A stretch of 64,000 nucleotides of DNA from Aliivibrio fischeri (GCF_009727955.1 NZ_WOBR01000016.1:1-64000); one strand, 5' to 3'; numbered from the stretch's first letter, positions 17,670 to 28,488 are shown. Numbers and translations are program-made. The notes: generated from the letters alone by a model not told the origin.

Positions 17670-19652
17670 ATGAACCTCTCAGCAAAACCTGTTTCAATTG
17701 CAGTATTAGCTGGCCTAGGTCTACTTACCCTTTCAGGTTGTAGCCCAACAGTTACCGATACCGATGAAGTTATTAATCTACGAGTGGTAGAAACAACAGA
17801 CATCCATACTAACCTTATGGATTATGACTACTACAAAGATAAGCCGACTCAAAAAATTGGTTTAGCTCGTACAGCAACATTGGTAAAAGAAGCTCGTGCT
17901 GAAGTAACAAACAGTGTTTTAGTTGATAATGGTGATTTATTGCAAGGTAGTCCAATGGGTGACTACATGGCAGATAAAGGCATTGAAGCTGGTGAAGTTC
18001 ACCCTGCATATAAAGCGATGAATCAATTAAATTACGATGCAGGTAACATTGGTAACCACGAATTTAACTACGGTTTAGAGTTTTTAGCAGAATCAATTAA
18101 TGATGCTGATTTCCCATACATCAGTGCTAACGTTTATGATGCAAAAACAAAAGAGCATTATTTCAAACCATACATCATTAAGACTCATAAACTAAAAGAT
18201 ACAGCGGGTGTAGAGCACGAAATCAAAGTCGGCTACATCGGATTTGTTCCACCACAAATCATGGTATGGGATAAAAAGAATCTTGAAGGTAAAGTTTTTG
18301 CTCGTGACATAAAAGAAACAGCAGAAGAATTAGTACCTCAAATGAAAGCAGAAGGTGCTGATGTTATCGTTGCAATTCCTCACTCTGGCGTATCAACAAA
18401 TCCATATAAGCAAGGTGAAGAAAACTCAACCTACTACCTTTCTGAAGTAGACGGTATTGATGCTATTGCCTTTGGTCACTCACACGCGGTTTTCCCAGGA
18501 AAAGGGTTCGATAACCTACAAGGTATTGATAACGAAAACGGTACAATTAACGGCGTTGCTGCTGTTATGCCTGGCCGCTGGGGTAGCCATGTTGGTGTAA
18601 TGGATTTAACTCTTGAGCAAAAAGATGGCAAATGGAGTGTAGTAAAAGGTCAATCAGAAGCTCGCCCTATTTTTGATAAAACAAATCAGAAATCACTGGC
18701 TGACGCTGATAAAGGCATCGTAAAAGCTTTAGAAGCGGATCATAAAGGCACACGTGATTTCGTTAACCAGCCAATTGGTAAAGCTGATGATGTTATGTAT
18801 AGCTTCTTAGCTTTAGTTCAAGATGATCCTACCGTTCAAATCGTTAACCTTGCACAAAAAGATTATGTTGAACGTTTCATTCAAGGCGACCCTGATTTAG
18901 ATGGTACTCCAGTACTTTCTGCGGCAGCGCCATTCAAAGCTGGCGGTCGTGGGAATGATCCAACAAACTTCACTGAAGTTGAATCAGGCCAATTGACGTT
19001 CCGTAATGCGGCTGATTTATACCTATACCCGAATACATTAGTTGCAATGAAAGTAACGGGTAAAGAAGTAAAAGAGTGGCTTGAATGCTCTGCTGGTCAA
19101 TTTAAACAAATCGACATCAACAGTACTGCACCTCAACAGTTAATTGATTGGGATGGTTTCCGTACGTATAACTTTGATGTCATTGATGGTGTTAACTACC
19201 AAATTGACATAACTCAACCAGCAAAATATGACGGTGACTGTAATTTAATTAATGAAGGTTCTGAGCGTATCATCGGTTTAACATATCAAGGCAAACCAAT
19301 TGATGCGAAGCAAGACTTCCTTATCGCAACTAACAACTACCGAGCTTACAGCAATAAGTTCCCTGGCACTGGTGCTGATTTCATCGCTTTTGATTCTCCA
19401 GATGAAAACCGTACAGTTCTTGCTAACTACATTTCTCGAGTTAGTAAAGAGGCGGGTCAAGTTCAACCATCAGCTGATAATAACTGGTCTTTCGCACCAA
19501 TAAAAAATGGCGAAAAACTGGATATTCGCTTTGAAACATCACCAAGCGAAAAAGCAACTCAGTTTATTAAAGATAAAGGTCAATACCCAATGAAACGTGT
19601 TGCGACTGATGATGTTGGTTTTGCTGTATATCAACTTAACTTAGCAAAATAA
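17670..19652 (+). CDS. cpdB: 2',3'-cyclic-nucleotide 2'-phosphodiesterase/3'-nucleotidase, predicted lipoprotein
   Basis: CpdB hydrolyses 2',3'-cyclic nucleotides and 3'-nucleotides outside the cytoplasm. The 660 residues carry the calcineurin-type metallophosphatase motifs DIH (44-46), DNGD (86-89) and GNHE (128-131), with a later GHSH near the end of the catalytic domain, then a 5'-nucleotidase C-terminal domain. The start at 17670 is chosen because TTTTGGAG precedes it; an upstream ATG at 17643 lacks such a site. The N-terminus ends in a lipobox LSGC (Cys24), predicting lipid anchoring, whereas E. coli CpdB is soluble and periplasmic. A strong terminator follows. Confidence 0.92.
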   Translation: MNLSAKPVSIAVLAGLGLLTLSGCSPTVTDTDEVINLRVVETTDIHTNLMDYDYYKDKPTQKIGLARTATLVKEARAEVTNSVLVDNGDLLQGSPMGDYMADKGIEAGEVHPAYKAMNQLNYDAGNIGNHEFNYGLEFLAESINDADFPYISANVYDAKTKEHYFKPYIIKTHKLKDTAGVEHEIKVGYIGFVPPQIMVWDKKNLEGKVFARDIKETAEELVPQMKAEGADVIVAIPHSGVSTNPYKQGEENSTYYLSEVDGIDAIAFGHSHAVFPGKGFDNLQGIDNENGTINGVAAVMPGRWGSHVGVMDLTLEQKDGKWSVVKGQSEARPIFDKTNQKSLADADKGIVKALEADHKGTRDFVNQPIGKADDVMYSFLALVQDDPTVQIVNLAQKDYVERFIQGDPDLDGTPVLSAAAPFKAGGRGNDPTNFTEVESGQLTFRNAADLYLYPNTLVAMKVTGKEVKEWLECSAGQFKQIDINSTAPQQLIDWDGFRTYNFDVIDGVNYQIDITQPAKYDGDCNLINEGSERIIGLTYQGKPIDAKQDFLIATNNYRAYSNKFPGTGADFIAFDSPDENRTVLANYISRVSKEAGQVQPSADNNWSFAPIKNGEKLDIRFETSPSEKATQFIKDKGQYPMKRVATDDVGFAVYQLNLAK

Positions 19653-19673
19653 AATTCATCTATTCTACAAAAC

Positions 19674-19706
19674 AAATAGCATGGTGATTTCACCATGCTA
19701 TTTTTG
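19674..19706 (+). terminator. Intrinsic terminator of cpdB
   Basis: AAATAGCATGGTGA (19674-19687) is complementary to TCACCATGCTATTT (19690-19703), followed by TTTT-rich sequence. It is a long, perfect stem right after cpdB. Confidence 0.9.
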
Positions 19707-19768
19707 TATCTGTATGCTAAGTTTTCCACTATTAAAACATCATCTTCTAATAATAAAAGTACTTAACT

Positions 19769-20338
19769 ATGAATGCTCTTTTTACCACTCAACTGGAATC
19801 ATACGGGTTTACTCCCCATGAAATATCTCAAATAGTTAAGTTAGGTAAGCTAAAAAACCTTCCTGCTAAGTCTATACTTATCAAACAAAATAACGTTGCT
19901 AATGAGTTCTATTTTCTTATTGATGGGTTTTGCCATTCTTGTTATCTCACCGAACAAGGTAAGCAATTTAGTAAAGAATTTTATTGGAGAGGAGATTGGG
20001 TTGTTGGATTTGAAGAATTATTAGACCAAACGTCATCTCCCTACTCTCTTGAAACCATCACACCAACAACATTAATCACATTACCTATCGCTCAACTGAA
20101 TCAATGGCGAAAAAATGCAAACCCTCTTTATATCAAATTATTAGAAACCCAACTTTTGTATAAAGAAAGGAAAGAGCGTTTTATGTTATTACACTCACCT
20201 CAAGCTCGTTACGAAGTATTCTGTCAAAATTACCCAGAGCTATTAGCCCAACTCAACGATTACCAAGTTGCGGCTTACCTTGGTATAACTCATATCAGCT
20301 TAAGTCGAATAAAAAACAGAATTAAAAAGTTAACATAA
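19769..20338 (+). CDS. Crp/Fnr-type transcriptional regulator
   Basis: The 189-residue protein has a cyclic-nucleotide-binding-like beta-barrel (about 15-110, including FYFLIDGFCHSCYLTEQGKQFSKEF). The C-terminal helix-turn-helix is short (about 162-189, with VAAYLGITHISLSRIKNRI). No cysteine cluster for an Fe-S cluster is evident, and the cAMP-contact residues of Crp are not recognisable, so the ligand is unknown. It is followed 65 bp later by an acetyltransferase and then an EamA transporter on the same strand. These may be its targets, but no operator was seen. No strong ribosome-binding site precedes the ATG. Confidence 0.8.
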   Translation: MNALFTTQLESYGFTPHEISQIVKLGKLKNLPAKSILIKQNNVANEFYFLIDGFCHSCYLTEQGKQFSKEFYWRGDWVVGFEELLDQTSSPYSLETITPTTLITLPIAQLNQWRKNANPLYIKLLETQLLYKERKERFMLLHSPQARYEVFCQNYPELLAQLNDYQVAAYLGITHISLSRIKNRIKKLT

Positions 20339-20403
20339 GTTAATGCCAAAAAAAGTGAACATAGGTATCTTTGAACTCTTCAGTTTTCATTGAGATAAAT
20401 TCC

Positions 20404-20856
20404 ATGATCCATTGGCAAAAAATACCATTTACCGAATTAACCACTTCTCAACTCTATGAATTACTTCGTTTAAGAGTTGATGTTTTTGTTGTAGAACAAA
20501 CCTGCCCTTACCCGGAACTTGATGGTAAAGATTGCCAAGATGGAGTTCATCACTTAATTGGCACTAAAGATAATGAAATCATAGCCTGTGCTCGATTACT
20601 GCCAGCAGGTACCAGTTATATCAATGTCAGTATTGGACGAGTTGCGACGAAAGGAACGGCAAGAGGTGATGGTTTAGGGCATGAACTTCTATCGCAAGCT
20701 TTAGCCTGTTGTGAAGAATTATGGCCAGGAGAATCTATTGATATTGGCGCTCAAGAACATCTAACTCACTTTTACCAAAAACACGGATTTGAGGTAATTT
20801 CTGATATGTACCTTGAGGATGATATACCTCATGTTGATATGCGCTTAGAAAAATAA
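20404..20856 (+). CDS. elaA: ElaA-family GNAT acetyltransferase
   Basis: The 150-residue protein aligns by eye with E. coli ElaA. It begins MIHWQKIPF and contains LRVDVFVVEQTCPYPELDGKD, the GNAT acetyl-CoA loop region RVATKGTARGDGLG and the ending HFYQKHGFEVISDMYLEDDIPHV-like block. GNAT enzymes transfer acetyl from acetyl-CoA to an amine; the ElaA substrate is not known. I start at the ATG at 20404, which fits the family N-terminus, not at 20371. The EamA transporter gene starts one base after its stop codon, implying co-expression. Confidence 0.82.
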   Translation: MIHWQKIPFTELTTSQLYELLRLRVDVFVVEQTCPYPELDGKDCQDGVHHLIGTKDNEIIACARLLPAGTSYINVSIGRVATKGTARGDGLGHELLSQALACCEELWPGESIDIGAQEHLTHFYQKHGFEVISDMYLEDDIPHVDMRLEK

Positions 20857-20857
20857 T

Positions 20858-21724
20858 ATGAGCATGAGATCAATGATGACGCCTACTCATTTAGCTATTA
20901 TCTTATTGATATTGGGAAACTTACTTGCTTCTCTTTCTGATGTTGCAGTTAAAGTATTGGATGGTGGAGTTTCGCCTTTTCAATATATATTTCTGCGTCA
21001 ATTGATCTCACTCGCTCTTCTGTTTCCTTTTTGGTTTCATCAACAACCAAAATCAAGATACTTAAGTAACCCTAAAGTAACTCTAATACGAGCTCATGTT
21101 CTTTTAATTGGTAGTGGTTGTATGGTGGTATCAATCACCTACTTAACTTTAGCGACAGCTAATGCCGTTTTTTATACTGCTCCATTATTAATGATCCCAC
21201 TTTCAATACTATTACTTAATGAAAGACCATCGACAAAAAAAATTCTCCAAACCATTATCGGTTTTATTGGTGTTCTTATTATTCTTCGCCCTTCCCAATT
21301 CCACTGGGCAGCTATTTTTGCTTTAGGAACCGCAACAACATTGGCGTTATACAATATTTTGGTAAGAAAAATACCTAACGATCAATCCGTTATTACCACA
21401 CTATTTTGGACGACATTATTATCCTTACCGGTTTCAGGCGGTTTAGCGTGGCTTTATTGGCAACCATTACATTATCATGAAGTTCTTTGGATCGCTCTAA
21501 GCGCGACTTTTATTATTAGTTATAATGGGTTAGCGACCATTGCATACAAAAAAGCCCCTGCAACTCAAATTTCTTTGGCTGAATATTCAGGGTTAATCTT
21601 TGTGGTTATATTTGGTGTGGTTTGGTTTGACGAGATACCTGACATATTAACGGCTGTGGGAATCGCGTTAATCGTCATTCCTCTTATGCCTAAAACATGG
21701 TTAAAGAACATAAGAGGAAAGTAG
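20858..21724 (+). CDS. EamA/DMT-superfamily permease
   Basis: The 288-residue protein has about ten predicted membrane helices arranged as two EamA repeats (roughly 12-145 and 155-280). The family features VSITYLTLATANAVFYTAPLL-like and QISLAEYSGLIFVVIFG lie at the ends of the repeats. Members export amino acids, nucleobases and other metabolites; the substrate here cannot be told. The start lies one base after the acetyltransferase stop codon, so the two are probably co-translated. It converges on oapA with only 13 bp between the genes. Confidence 0.85.
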   Translation: MSMRSMMTPTHLAIILLILGNLLASLSDVAVKVLDGGVSPFQYIFLRQLISLALLFPFWFHQQPKSRYLSNPKVTLIRAHVLLIGSGCMVVSITYLTLATANAVFYTAPLLMIPLSILLLNERPSTKKILQTIIGFIGVLIILRPSQFHWAAIFALGTATTLALYNILVRKIPNDQSVITTLFWTTLLSLPVSGGLAWLYWQPLHYHEVLWIALSATFIISYNGLATIAYKKAPATQISLAEYSGLIFVVIFGVVWFDEIPDILTAVGIALIVIPLMPKTWLKNIRGK

Positions 21725-21737
21725 TCAAAGAGAAAGA

Positions 21738-22388
21738 TTATTTACTGCGTCCAAAATTACCATCGGACATTCTAAAGTACATAATCGCTTGACCATCACG
21801 TTCTATTTGTACGATATCCAATTCGCCTTGCTGATTAAGTTTAAAGCGGAACAGTTGACCTTTTTTGATATTACTTAATGGTTTATCTGCACCTTCAATT
21901 TTCACGACTTTATTTAATTCAGTTAATGGCAGATTGTTTTTTCTAAATACTTGATAAAGCGTATCGCCTTCTTGAATTTGATAATCGTGCCATTTGGCTT
22001 CAACTGCTGTTGTTTCTTTTTCAATTGGCCTTGTTTGAGTCGGTACTTTTGCTTCTCTATTAACTGTTGTTTCTCTTTGATTACGGTTTGATGATGCCTC
22101 TTGTTCACTTAACCCTTCAAGGTTTAAGCTAACACTTTGTCTCTGCATTTCAGGCGCAGGGATCACTGTAGGCTGAATACTCTCTACCTCTTCCTCAGCC
22201 CCACTTGGTAATAAAATTAAAACAAAGGTAACGGGAACTAAAATGCGTAATGCTTTTTGATGAAATTGAGGTAATCGCTGCCAATAAGGTGCAACTTTTT
22301 CAATAAGAGGCCCACACTTTTCCTTTAAATTAGCCAATTGCTCAGAAAAATCTGGGCGTTTTACATTCATTTTTTTCTTTTTATTCAT
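21738..22388 (-). CDS. OapA/YtfB-family LysM-like cell-surface protein
   Basis: The 216-residue protein has a basic cytoplasmic N-terminus, one membrane span near residues 47-62 (ILVPVTFVLILLPSG), a variable Ser/Gln/Glu-rich linker and a C-terminal OapA/LysM-like domain (about 130-212, with YQIQEGDTLYQVFRKNNLPL). It resembles E. coli YtfB, a glycan-binding division-associated protein, and Haemophilus OapA. As in E. coli, it is divergent from fklB. It is shorter than many family members. Confidence 0.8.
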   Translation of the reverse strand: MNKKKKMNVKRPDFSEQLANLKEKCGPLIEKVAPYWQRLPQFHQKALRILVPVTFVLILLPSGAEEEVESIQPTVIPAPEMQRQSVSLNLEGLSEQEASSNRNQRETTVNREAKVPTQTRPIEKETTAVEAKWHDYQIQEGDTLYQVFRKNNLPLTELNKVVKIEGADKPLSNIKKGQLFRFKLNQQGELDIVQIERDGQAIMYFRMSDGNFGRSK

Positions 22389-22527
22389 ACCATCGCCTCA
22401 TGCGAAACTGGTGAGCTCACGTTTTATTCTAATATCAGAGTTCAAAGAAGTACAAAAGTTTACCTTAAGCTTAGATCTCTGTATCCTTTATGCTTTCGTT
22501 TATACCATATAAAGAAAGAGAGACTGT

Positions 22528-23148
22528 ATGTCTGAAGTAAAATTAGAAACAGTAGAACAAAGAGCAAGCTACGGCATTGGCCTTCAAATGGGTCAACAAC
22601 TAGCACAATCTGGTCTTGAAGGCCTAAACGTTGCTGCTATCGCTAAAGGTATCGCTACTTCACTAACTGGCGACATGCCAGAAATCGAAGTTGACGCTAT
22701 CAACGAAGCTCTTCAAGCACTTCACATGCGCGCTGAAGAAGCTCGTGCAGAAGCATCTAAAGCTGCTGCTGCTGAAGGCGAAGCTTTCCTAGCTGATAAC
22801 GCACTTCGTCCAGAAGTAACTGTACTTGAGTCTGGTCTTCAATATGAAGTACTAACTGAAGGTACTGGTGAAATTCCAACTTCTGATAAAACAGTACGTG
22901 TTCACTACCACGGTATGCTAACTAACGGTGCTGTATTCGATAGCTCTGTAGAACGTGGCCAGCCTGCTGAATTCCCAGTTACTGGCGTTATCGCTGGTTG
23001 GGTTGAAGCTCTTCAACTAATGCCTGTAGGTTCTAAGTGGAAACTTTCTATTCCACAAAACCTAGCATACGGTGAGCGTGGCGCTGGTGCTGCAATCCCT
23101 CCATATGCTGCTCTAGTATTTGAAGTTGAACTACTAGATATCCTTTAA
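22528..23148 (+). CDS. fklB: FKBP-type peptidyl-prolyl isomerase FklB (FKBP22)
   Basis: This 206-residue isomerase has an N-terminal dimerisation domain, a long Ala/Glu-rich helix (about 62-90) and a C-terminal FKBP domain (about 100-206). FKBP features include VRVHYHGMLTNGAVFDSS, GVIAGWVEALQLMPVGSKW and IPPYAALVFEVELL. It catalyses cis-trans isomerisation of prolyl bonds. GAGAG precedes the ATG. Codon use is strongly biased (GCT, GAA, CTT, GGT), as expected for an abundant protein. It is a single gene with its own terminator, divergent from oapA as in E. coli. Confidence 0.95.
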   Translation: MSEVKLETVEQRASYGIGLQMGQQLAQSGLEGLNVAAIAKGIATSLTGDMPEIEVDAINEALQALHMRAEEARAEASKAAAAEGEAFLADNALRPEVTVLESGLQYEVLTEGTGEIPTSDKTVRVHYHGMLTNGAVFDSSVERGQPAEFPVTGVIAGWVEALQLMPVGSKWKLSIPQNLAYGERGAGAAIPPYAALVFEVELLDIL

Positions 23149-23178
23149 TCTTTCTCAAAAAAGATTAAATATAAAATT

Positions 23179-23212
23179 AAAAAGCGATGCCTATGGGTAT
23201 CGCTTTTTTTTG
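23179..23212 (+). terminator. Intrinsic terminator of fklB
   Basis: AAAAGCGAT pairs with ATCGCTTTT around a short GC-capped loop (CCTATGG), followed by a run of eight T at 23204-23211. Confidence 0.88.
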
Positions 23213-23271
23213 TGTCATACTCTAACTACAATGTTACAAAAACAATATTGATATGTTAAAAGGAAATGACA

Positions 23272-23736
23272 ATGAAAAAAACGCTAATCTTATCAACGCT
23301 TGCACTTTCACTCACAGCAGCTGCACCAGCTAATGCTTTTCTTTCTAATCTTTTTGGTGGCAGTGACGATGCCAAAACAGAAGAGACAACCGCTTCTAAT
23401 CCATTAGTTGGAATGTTAACTGAAAACCTTGATATCTCAGCTGATCAAGCTGCTGGCGGTGCTGGCGCTCTATTAGCGATGGCAGGTAATGGCCTATCGG
23501 ATTCTGAAAGCTCTGAATTAAATAGTATGATCCCTGGTCTTGAATCTCTAACGGGAGCAATTCCTGGTGGATTAGGCAGCATGATTTCAAATATGGATAG
23601 TGTAAAAGCAGCTTTTTCAGCTCTTGGATTAGACCCGGCTTTGATCTCGCAATTTACTCCTGTAATTACTGAGTACTTAAGCTCTCAAAATGCAAGTTCT
23701 GGTTTACTAGATTCATTAACTTCTCTTTGGAAATAA
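23272..23736 (+). CDS. DUF2780 family secreted protein
   Basis: The 154-residue precursor has a signal peptide (about 1-22, ending APANA). The mature part is low in charge and rich in Gly, Ala, Ser and Leu, with the DUF2780 pattern QAAGGAGALLAMAGNGLS followed by helical segments. The family has no known function to me; it is common in vibrios. I start at 23272 because AGGA lies 9 bases upstream; the ATG at 23266 is too close to that site. It is a single gene bounded by terminators. Confidence 0.75.
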   Translation: MKKTLILSTLALSLTAAAPANAFLSNLFGGSDDAKTEETTASNPLVGMLTENLDISADQAAGGAGALLAMAGNGLSDSESSELNSMIPGLESLTGAIPGGLGSMISNMDSVKAAFSALGLDPALISQFTPVITEYLSSQNASSGLLDSLTSLWK

Positions 23737-23762
23737 TGAAGTTATAAACAATCAAGATAAAT

Positions 23763-23790
23763 AAAGGCAGTGTTATCGCTGCCTTTTAAT
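23763..23790 (+). terminator. Intrinsic terminator of the DUF2780 gene
   Basis: AAAGGCAG (23763-23770) pairs with CTGCCTTT (23779-23786) around an 8-base loop, followed by TTAAT. The U-tract is short, so strength is moderate. Confidence 0.65.
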
Positions 23791-23823
23791 CCAATTAAAC
23801 TTATTTAATGATAGTTTTATCAT

Positions 23824-24585
23824 TTAAATTCCAGAACCATCAAGTTCACCGTCATCTTCATGTAATCCACACTCCCGCTTCAAGCCAAAAAATCGAGTTT
23901 CCTCTTCGCTCATTCCCGGTTCCCATTTCTGAGTTGTGTGTGTATCACCAACAGATAAATACCCTTGGTCCCATAATGGATGGTAAGGTAAGTCGTACTC
24001 TTTCAAAAAGTAATGAACTTCTTTATTTGTCCAATCCAAGACCGGGAGGAATTTAAAAACACCATTTTGGATACTTAAAATAGGTAAATTTGCTCGAGAA
24101 CCCGATTGCTCTCGGCGCAGCCCTGAAAACCAAACTCCAATTTCAAGTTGATCTAAAGCACGACGCATCGGCTGAACTTTATTGAGTTTATTATATTTCT
24201 CAATGCCTTCTACACCTTGCTCCCATAATTTACCATAACGAGCCTCTTGCCAATTTGGGCTCTCATCCGCAGTAAATACATGAAGATTTAAATTCAATCG
24301 GTCCGTTAATTGATCGATAAATTGATAGGTTTCAGGAAATAGATACCCGGTATCAGTCAAAATAATAGGCGTATCTGATTTTACTTCAGTAACTAATTGC
24401 AACATCACCGCAGCTTGAATACCAAAACTGGATGACAACGCAGGGTTACCTTCTAAGTTTTCTAACGCCCAAACAACACGCTCTTGGGCTGTTAGTTTCT
24501 CAAGCTCAAGATTAACCTCAGCTAAACGTAATGTTTGCTCAACCTTGGTTAACGATAACAGCTCTGATAATTGCAATTTAGGCAT
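23824..24585 (-). CDS. cysH: Phosphoadenosine phosphosulfate reductase CysH
   Basis: CysH reduces PAPS to sulfite with thioredoxin. The 253-residue protein has the PP-loop-like [14 protein letters not shown], the [10 protein letters not shown] segment, [10 protein letters not shown] and the C-terminal catalytic motif ECGLH. It lacks the extra cysteine pairs of APS-using reductases, so PAPS should be the substrate, consistent with cysC at 12.5 kb. I choose the ATG at 24585, preceded by AGAGG; it overlaps the end of cysI by 8 bp. It is the third gene of cysJIH. Confidence 0.96.
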   Translation of the reverse strand: MPKLQLSELLSLTKVEQTLRLAEVNLELEKLTAQERVVWALENLEGNPALSSSFGIQAAVMLQLVTEVKSDTPIILTDTGYLFPETYQFIDQLTDRLNLNLHVFTADESPNWQEARYGKLWEQGVEGIEKYNKLNKVQPMRRALDQLEIGVWFSGLRREQSGSRANLPILSIQNGVFKFLPVLDWTNKEVHYFLKEYDLPYHPLWDQGYLSVGDTHTTQKWEPGMSEEETRFFGLKRECGLHEDDGELDGSGI

Positions 24586-26308
24586 GAAAATCCCTCTTTG
24601 ATACCTTAACTTCATCTACGATACCGGCACGGATCGTAAAATCACCAAACCCTTCATTTTCATTACGCTCAGTCGCCCAACGACCAACAAGTTGATCAAT
24701 TTCAGTAAGGATTTGACGGTCAGTGATGTTTTCTTTATACATTTTAGGAACTCGAGTTCCACTGCGATTACCACCAAGATGGAAGTTATAACGCCCCGGC
24801 GCTTTACCAACGAGGCCAATTTCAGCCAACATTGCTCGGCCACAACCATTTGGACAACCAGTGACTCGGAAAATAATGTTGTCTTCTTCTGGCAGATTGT
24901 GTTTTTTCAATACACCTTCAATTTCAGTCACAAATTCAGGTAAGAAACGTTCGGCTTCCGCCATGGCTAATGGACAAGTAGGAAACGCCACACAAGCCAT
25001 TGAATTTTTACGCTGTTCTGAATGAGTATCATCAATCAAACCATGCACACGAGCAATTTGCTCTATATGATCTTTTTGCTCAGAAGAGACACCAGCAACA
25101 ATCAAATTTTGGTTTGCTGTCATTCTAAAATCACCTTGGTGAACCTTAGCAATTTCAGCCACACCTGTTTTTAGTGGTTTTCCCGGATAATCTAATAAAC
25201 GCCCATTTTCAATAAATAATGCTAAGTGATGCTTACCATCAATCCCTTCAACCCAACCGATTCGATCACCGCGTTCCGTTAACTCATAGGGACGACTTTC
25301 TTCAAATTGAACGCCAGCTCGTTTTTCAACTTCCGCTTTAAATACATCAGAACCCACACGATCTAATGTGTATTTGGTTTTTGCATTTTTACGATTTGAA
25401 CGGTTACCCCAGTCACGCTGAGTAGTCACCACTGCCGCAGCAACATCAAGGGTTTTCTCTAACGGTACAAAACCAAAATCATCCGCTTTACGTGGGTAAG
25501 TTGCCGTATCACCATGTGTCATTGCAAGACCACCACCCACAAGCACATTAAAGCCAACCAGTTTTCCATTATCTGCAATGGCAATGAAGTTCAAATCATT
25601 CGCATGCACGTCCACATCATTTTGCGGAGGAATAACAACGGTGGTTTTAAATTTACGAGGCAGATAATTACTGCCTAAAATCGGTTCTTCATCCGTGGTT
25701 TCTAGCTTTTCACCATCTAACCAAATTTCAGCGTAGGCACGTGTTTTTGGTAATAAATGCTCACTGATTTTTTTCGCCCATTCATACGCTTCTTGATGAA
25801 GTTCAGATTCAACAGGGTTAGTCGTACACAACACATTTCGGTTCACATCCCCTGCTGTCGCAATCGAATCTATACCAATACTGTTTAATGTTTGATGCAT
25901 TAATTTAATATTTGGCTTTAACACACCATGAAACTGGAAGGTTTGACGTGTCGTTAAGCGCAAACTGCCATAAGAGGTATGTTCTTCAGCAAATTTATCA
26001 ATCGCCAACCACTGTTTTGGTGTAATAATGCCGCCAGGCATACGAGCTCGTAGCATGACATTATGCAAGGGTTCTAATTTTTGTTTCGCACGCTCAGCAC
26101 GAATATCACGATCATCTTGTTGATACATGCCATGAAAGCGGATCAGCTGAAAATTATCTTTGGTAAATCCACCAGTAATTCGATCTTGCAGATCTTCTAC
26201 GATCGTGCCACGTAAATGCTTACTTTCACGCTTTAATCGCTCATTATCAGCAAGTGGACCAAGCTCTGTCCCTGATAAAATCGTTTTAACGTCAATTAAT
26301 TCGCTCAT
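24578..26308 (-). CDS. cysI: Sulfite reductase hemoprotein beta subunit CysI
   Basis: CysI holds siroheme and a [4Fe-4S] cluster and reduces sulfite to sulfide with six electrons from CysJ. The 576 residues contain the cluster motifs C-X5-C (CVAFPTC) and C-X3-C (CPNGC, within TGCPNGCGR), in the order of the sulfite/nitrite reductase family. The N-terminal half has [12 protein letters not shown] and the [14 protein letters not shown] stretch. It starts on the last base of the cysJ stop codon (TAATG) and overlaps cysH by 8 bp, so the three genes are tightly coupled. Confidence 0.97.
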   Translation of the reverse strand: MSELIDVKTILSGTELGPLADNERLKRESKHLRGTIVEDLQDRITGGFTKDNFQLIRFHGMYQQDDRDIRAERAKQKLEPLHNVMLRARMPGGIITPKQWLAIDKFAEEHTSYGSLRLTTRQTFQFHGVLKPNIKLMHQTLNSIGIDSIATAGDVNRNVLCTTNPVESELHQEAYEWAKKISEHLLPKTRAYAEIWLDGEKLETTDEEPILGSNYLPRKFKTTVVIPPQNDVDVHANDLNFIAIADNGKLVGFNVLVGGGLAMTHGDTATYPRKADDFGFVPLEKTLDVAAAVVTTQRDWGNRSNRKNAKTKYTLDRVGSDVFKAEVEKRAGVQFEESRPYELTERGDRIGWVEGIDGKHHLALFIENGRLLDYPGKPLKTGVAEIAKVHQGDFRMTANQNLIVAGVSSEQKDHIEQIARVHGLIDDTHSEQRKNSMACVAFPTCPLAMAEAERFLPEFVTEIEGVLKKHNLPEEDNIIFRVTGCPNGCGRAMLAEIGLVGKAPGRYNFHLGGNRSGTRVPKMYKENITDRQILTEIDQLVGRWATERNENEGFGDFTIRAGIVDEVKVSKRDFHA

Positions 26309-28122
26309 TAGTACACATCCCTTTGATAACGTTTTGCCTTACGCAGCTCATTTACAAATTGCTCTGCTTCTTCTCTCGTTTTCTGTCCATGTTGCTCTAC
26401 AACGCAAATCAATGCTTCGTGTACGTCTTTCGCCATACGAGTTGCGTCACCACATACATAGATATACGCCCCATCTTGCAGCCACTGCCATACTTGTGCG
26501 GCATGCTCTAAGATTCGATGTTGTACATACACTTTTTCTTGTTGGTCACGACTAAAAGCAACATCAAGCTGATTCACAATTCCCGATTTAAGGTATTTCT
26601 GCCACTCCACCTGATATAAAAAATCTTGAGTAAACGTTCTATCACCAAAGAATAACCAGTTTTTACCTTCTGCATCACGGTTATCACGCTCTTGCACAAA
26701 TGAGCGGAATGGAGCAATACCCGTACCTGGGCCTATCATGATCACAGGAACATTATCATCTTGAGGAAGTTTGAAATTATTGTTGTGTTCAATAAATACT
26801 TTTACTTCATCGCCTTCTTCTAAACGATGAGATAGGAAACTAGAGGCACCACCAAATCGAGTTTCATCCCCTTGCTGATACTCCACAACCCCCACCGTCA
26901 AATGCACTTCGTCATCCACTTCAGACTGACTTGATGCAATAGAATATAGACGAGGAGTTAAGCGACGAAGCAAACCAACCAGTTGATCTGCTGTAAGTTT
27001 TTCTTTTTTCTCAGACAATACATCAATAACCTGAGTATTCCCTGAATACTGGCGAAGCTTATCTTTATCTGTTGCTAACTTTTCTAGCTTTTTACTGCCT
27101 GACAACTCAGCATATTGAGTCACTAATTGCGGATTTGCTGAGGTGATTTCATATTTTTCAACCAACGCTTTTTGAAGCGATATTGAATCACCATCCACCT
27201 CAACCGCTTCATCTCCCGTTAAACCGACTTGCTTCAAAATTGCTGAAGCGAGCTCTGGGCTATTTTCAAACCACACACCAAGAGCATCACCCGGTTGATA
27301 AGTTAATCCTGAACCATCTAAATCAATTTCGATATGACGAACATCTTTACCTGAATCTCGCCCTGTGATTTTTTGGCTGGTTAATAACGTAGCGGTATAC
27401 GGATTTTGTTTTGAGTATTGAGAGGTATGAGCGGCTTGTCCAACAGGAAGCTGAACCACTTGCGCACTTTGTGCTTCAGAAGCTAATGCCTCTTTTACTT
27501 TATCAAGTGCTTGCTTTCGCCACTCCGCAGCGGGAGCTTCATAATCTACATCAAGATCAACACGTTCAATAAACGGCGTTGCCCCTTGTTTTGATAAGAA
27601 GGCATCAAAGTCTTTACCTGTTTGGCAGAAAAACTCATAGCTTGAATCCCCTAGACCAATAACACCGTAATGTAAATTATCGAGCTTAGGTGCTTTTTTC
27701 GATTGTAAAAATTCATGTAACTCAATGGCATTATCAGGTGCCTCACCTTCACCATTGGTTGAAGCGACAATAATGACATGAGTTTCTTTTGCTAAATTTT
27801 TACCTTTGTAATCACTGGCATCAAAAAGCTCAACAGCAATACCGGCCGCTGCCGCTTCTTCTTTTAATGCTTCAGCAACGCCTTTGGCATTACCGGTTTG
27901 AGAGGCAAAAATAATAGATAACTTACCAGCAGGTTGGCTTGATACCGCTGCGGCAGCTTGATTGATTGGTTGTGTTGCACCTGATGTTTGGCTTATCCCC
28001 CAGAAGTAGCCACTGACCCACGCCAATTGCTGTGGCGACAATTCAGAAGCGGCTTGCTGTAACTGACCTATTTGTTGGTCATTAAGTGGACTAGCGAGTG
28101 CGGAGAGTTCCTTTAATAACAT
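26308..28122 (-). CDS. cysJ: NADPH-sulfite reductase flavoprotein alpha subunit CysJ
   Basis: CysJ passes electrons from NADPH through FAD and FMN to CysI. The 604-residue protein has an N-terminal flavodoxin domain ([22 protein letters not shown]), then a ferredoxin-reductase half with the FAD motif PRLYSIASS, the NADPH motif [12 protein letters not shown] and the terminal RYQRDVY. I start at 28122 because AGGGA lies 7 bases upstream; an in-frame ATG at 28140 lacks such a site. It is the first gene of cysJIH. The AT-rich upstream 135 bp should carry a CysB-dependent promoter, but no site could be assigned. Confidence 0.96.
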   Translation of the reverse strand: MLLKELSALASPLNDQQIGQLQQAASELSPQQLAWVSGYFWGISQTSGATQPINQAAAAVSSQPAGKLSIIFASQTGNAKGVAEALKEEAAAAGIAVELFDASDYKGKNLAKETHVIIVASTNGEGEAPDNAIELHEFLQSKKAPKLDNLHYGVIGLGDSSYEFFCQTGKDFDAFLSKQGATPFIERVDLDVDYEAPAAEWRKQALDKVKEALASEAQSAQVVQLPVGQAAHTSQYSKQNPYTATLLTSQKITGRDSGKDVRHIEIDLDGSGLTYQPGDALGVWFENSPELASAILKQVGLTGDEAVEVDGDSISLQKALVEKYEITSANPQLVTQYAELSGSKKLEKLATDKDKLRQYSGNTQVIDVLSEKKEKLTADQLVGLLRRLTPRLYSIASSQSEVDDEVHLTVGVVEYQQGDETRFGGASSFLSHRLEEGDEVKVFIEHNNNFKLPQDDNVPVIMIGPGTGIAPFRSFVQERDNRDAEGKNWLFFGDRTFTQDFLYQVEWQKYLKSGIVNQLDVAFSRDQQEKVYVQHRILEHAAQVWQWLQDGAYIYVCGDATRMAKDVHEALICVVEQHGQKTREEAEQFVNELRKAKRYQRDVY

Positions 28123-28257
28123 GACGACATCCCTATTCATTGCGTCATGTTAGATTAGCGAGAATTTTCTATAACAAGAAAGAATAGATAAGTATGTTTT
28201 ATAACTTTTTGGAAGAAAGAAATGGTTGCTTTGCGTTAATGGGATGACTTTTATCGT

Positions 28258-28488
28258 TTATTCGTTGATTCTTACCTGACTAAAACCAACAGCCAATGCG
28301 CTCTTTGAGGCCGCTTCTAAATCACGATATTTCACCTCTCCTCCTTTTAAATCCGTTAATAAAACCAGACCACCACGGACATGGCGAAACTCAACGATCC
28401 AAGAGTCTTCAACAATAACGGGTTCTATTACTGCTTCAACCAATTGATCTTCTTGATACATTAATTTTAATTCACTTAAAGTGGTCAT
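28258..28488 (-). CDS. Small conserved-looking hypothetical protein
   Basis: I do not recognise this 76-residue protein with certainty. It begins MTTLSELKLMYQ and has an alternating beta-type core (AVIEPVIVEDSWIVEFRHVRGG), then a helix and strand at the end. It has no signal peptide or membrane span. The start at 28488 is supported by AAGGA 8 bases upstream; the frame extends to 28524 without a better site. It stands alone between cysJ and an outer-membrane gene. The ribosome-binding site and clean protein-like composition argue that it is real. Confidence 0.65.
   Translation of the reverse strand: MTTLSELKLMYQEDQLVEAVIEPVIVEDSWIVEFRHVRGGLVLLTDLKGGEVKYRDLEAASKSALAVGFSQVRINE

Noticed and set aside
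26160-26555. A 131-codon plus-strand frame over the cysI/cysJ junction
   Set aside because: It is antisense to two well-supported conserved genes, with no ribosome-binding site.
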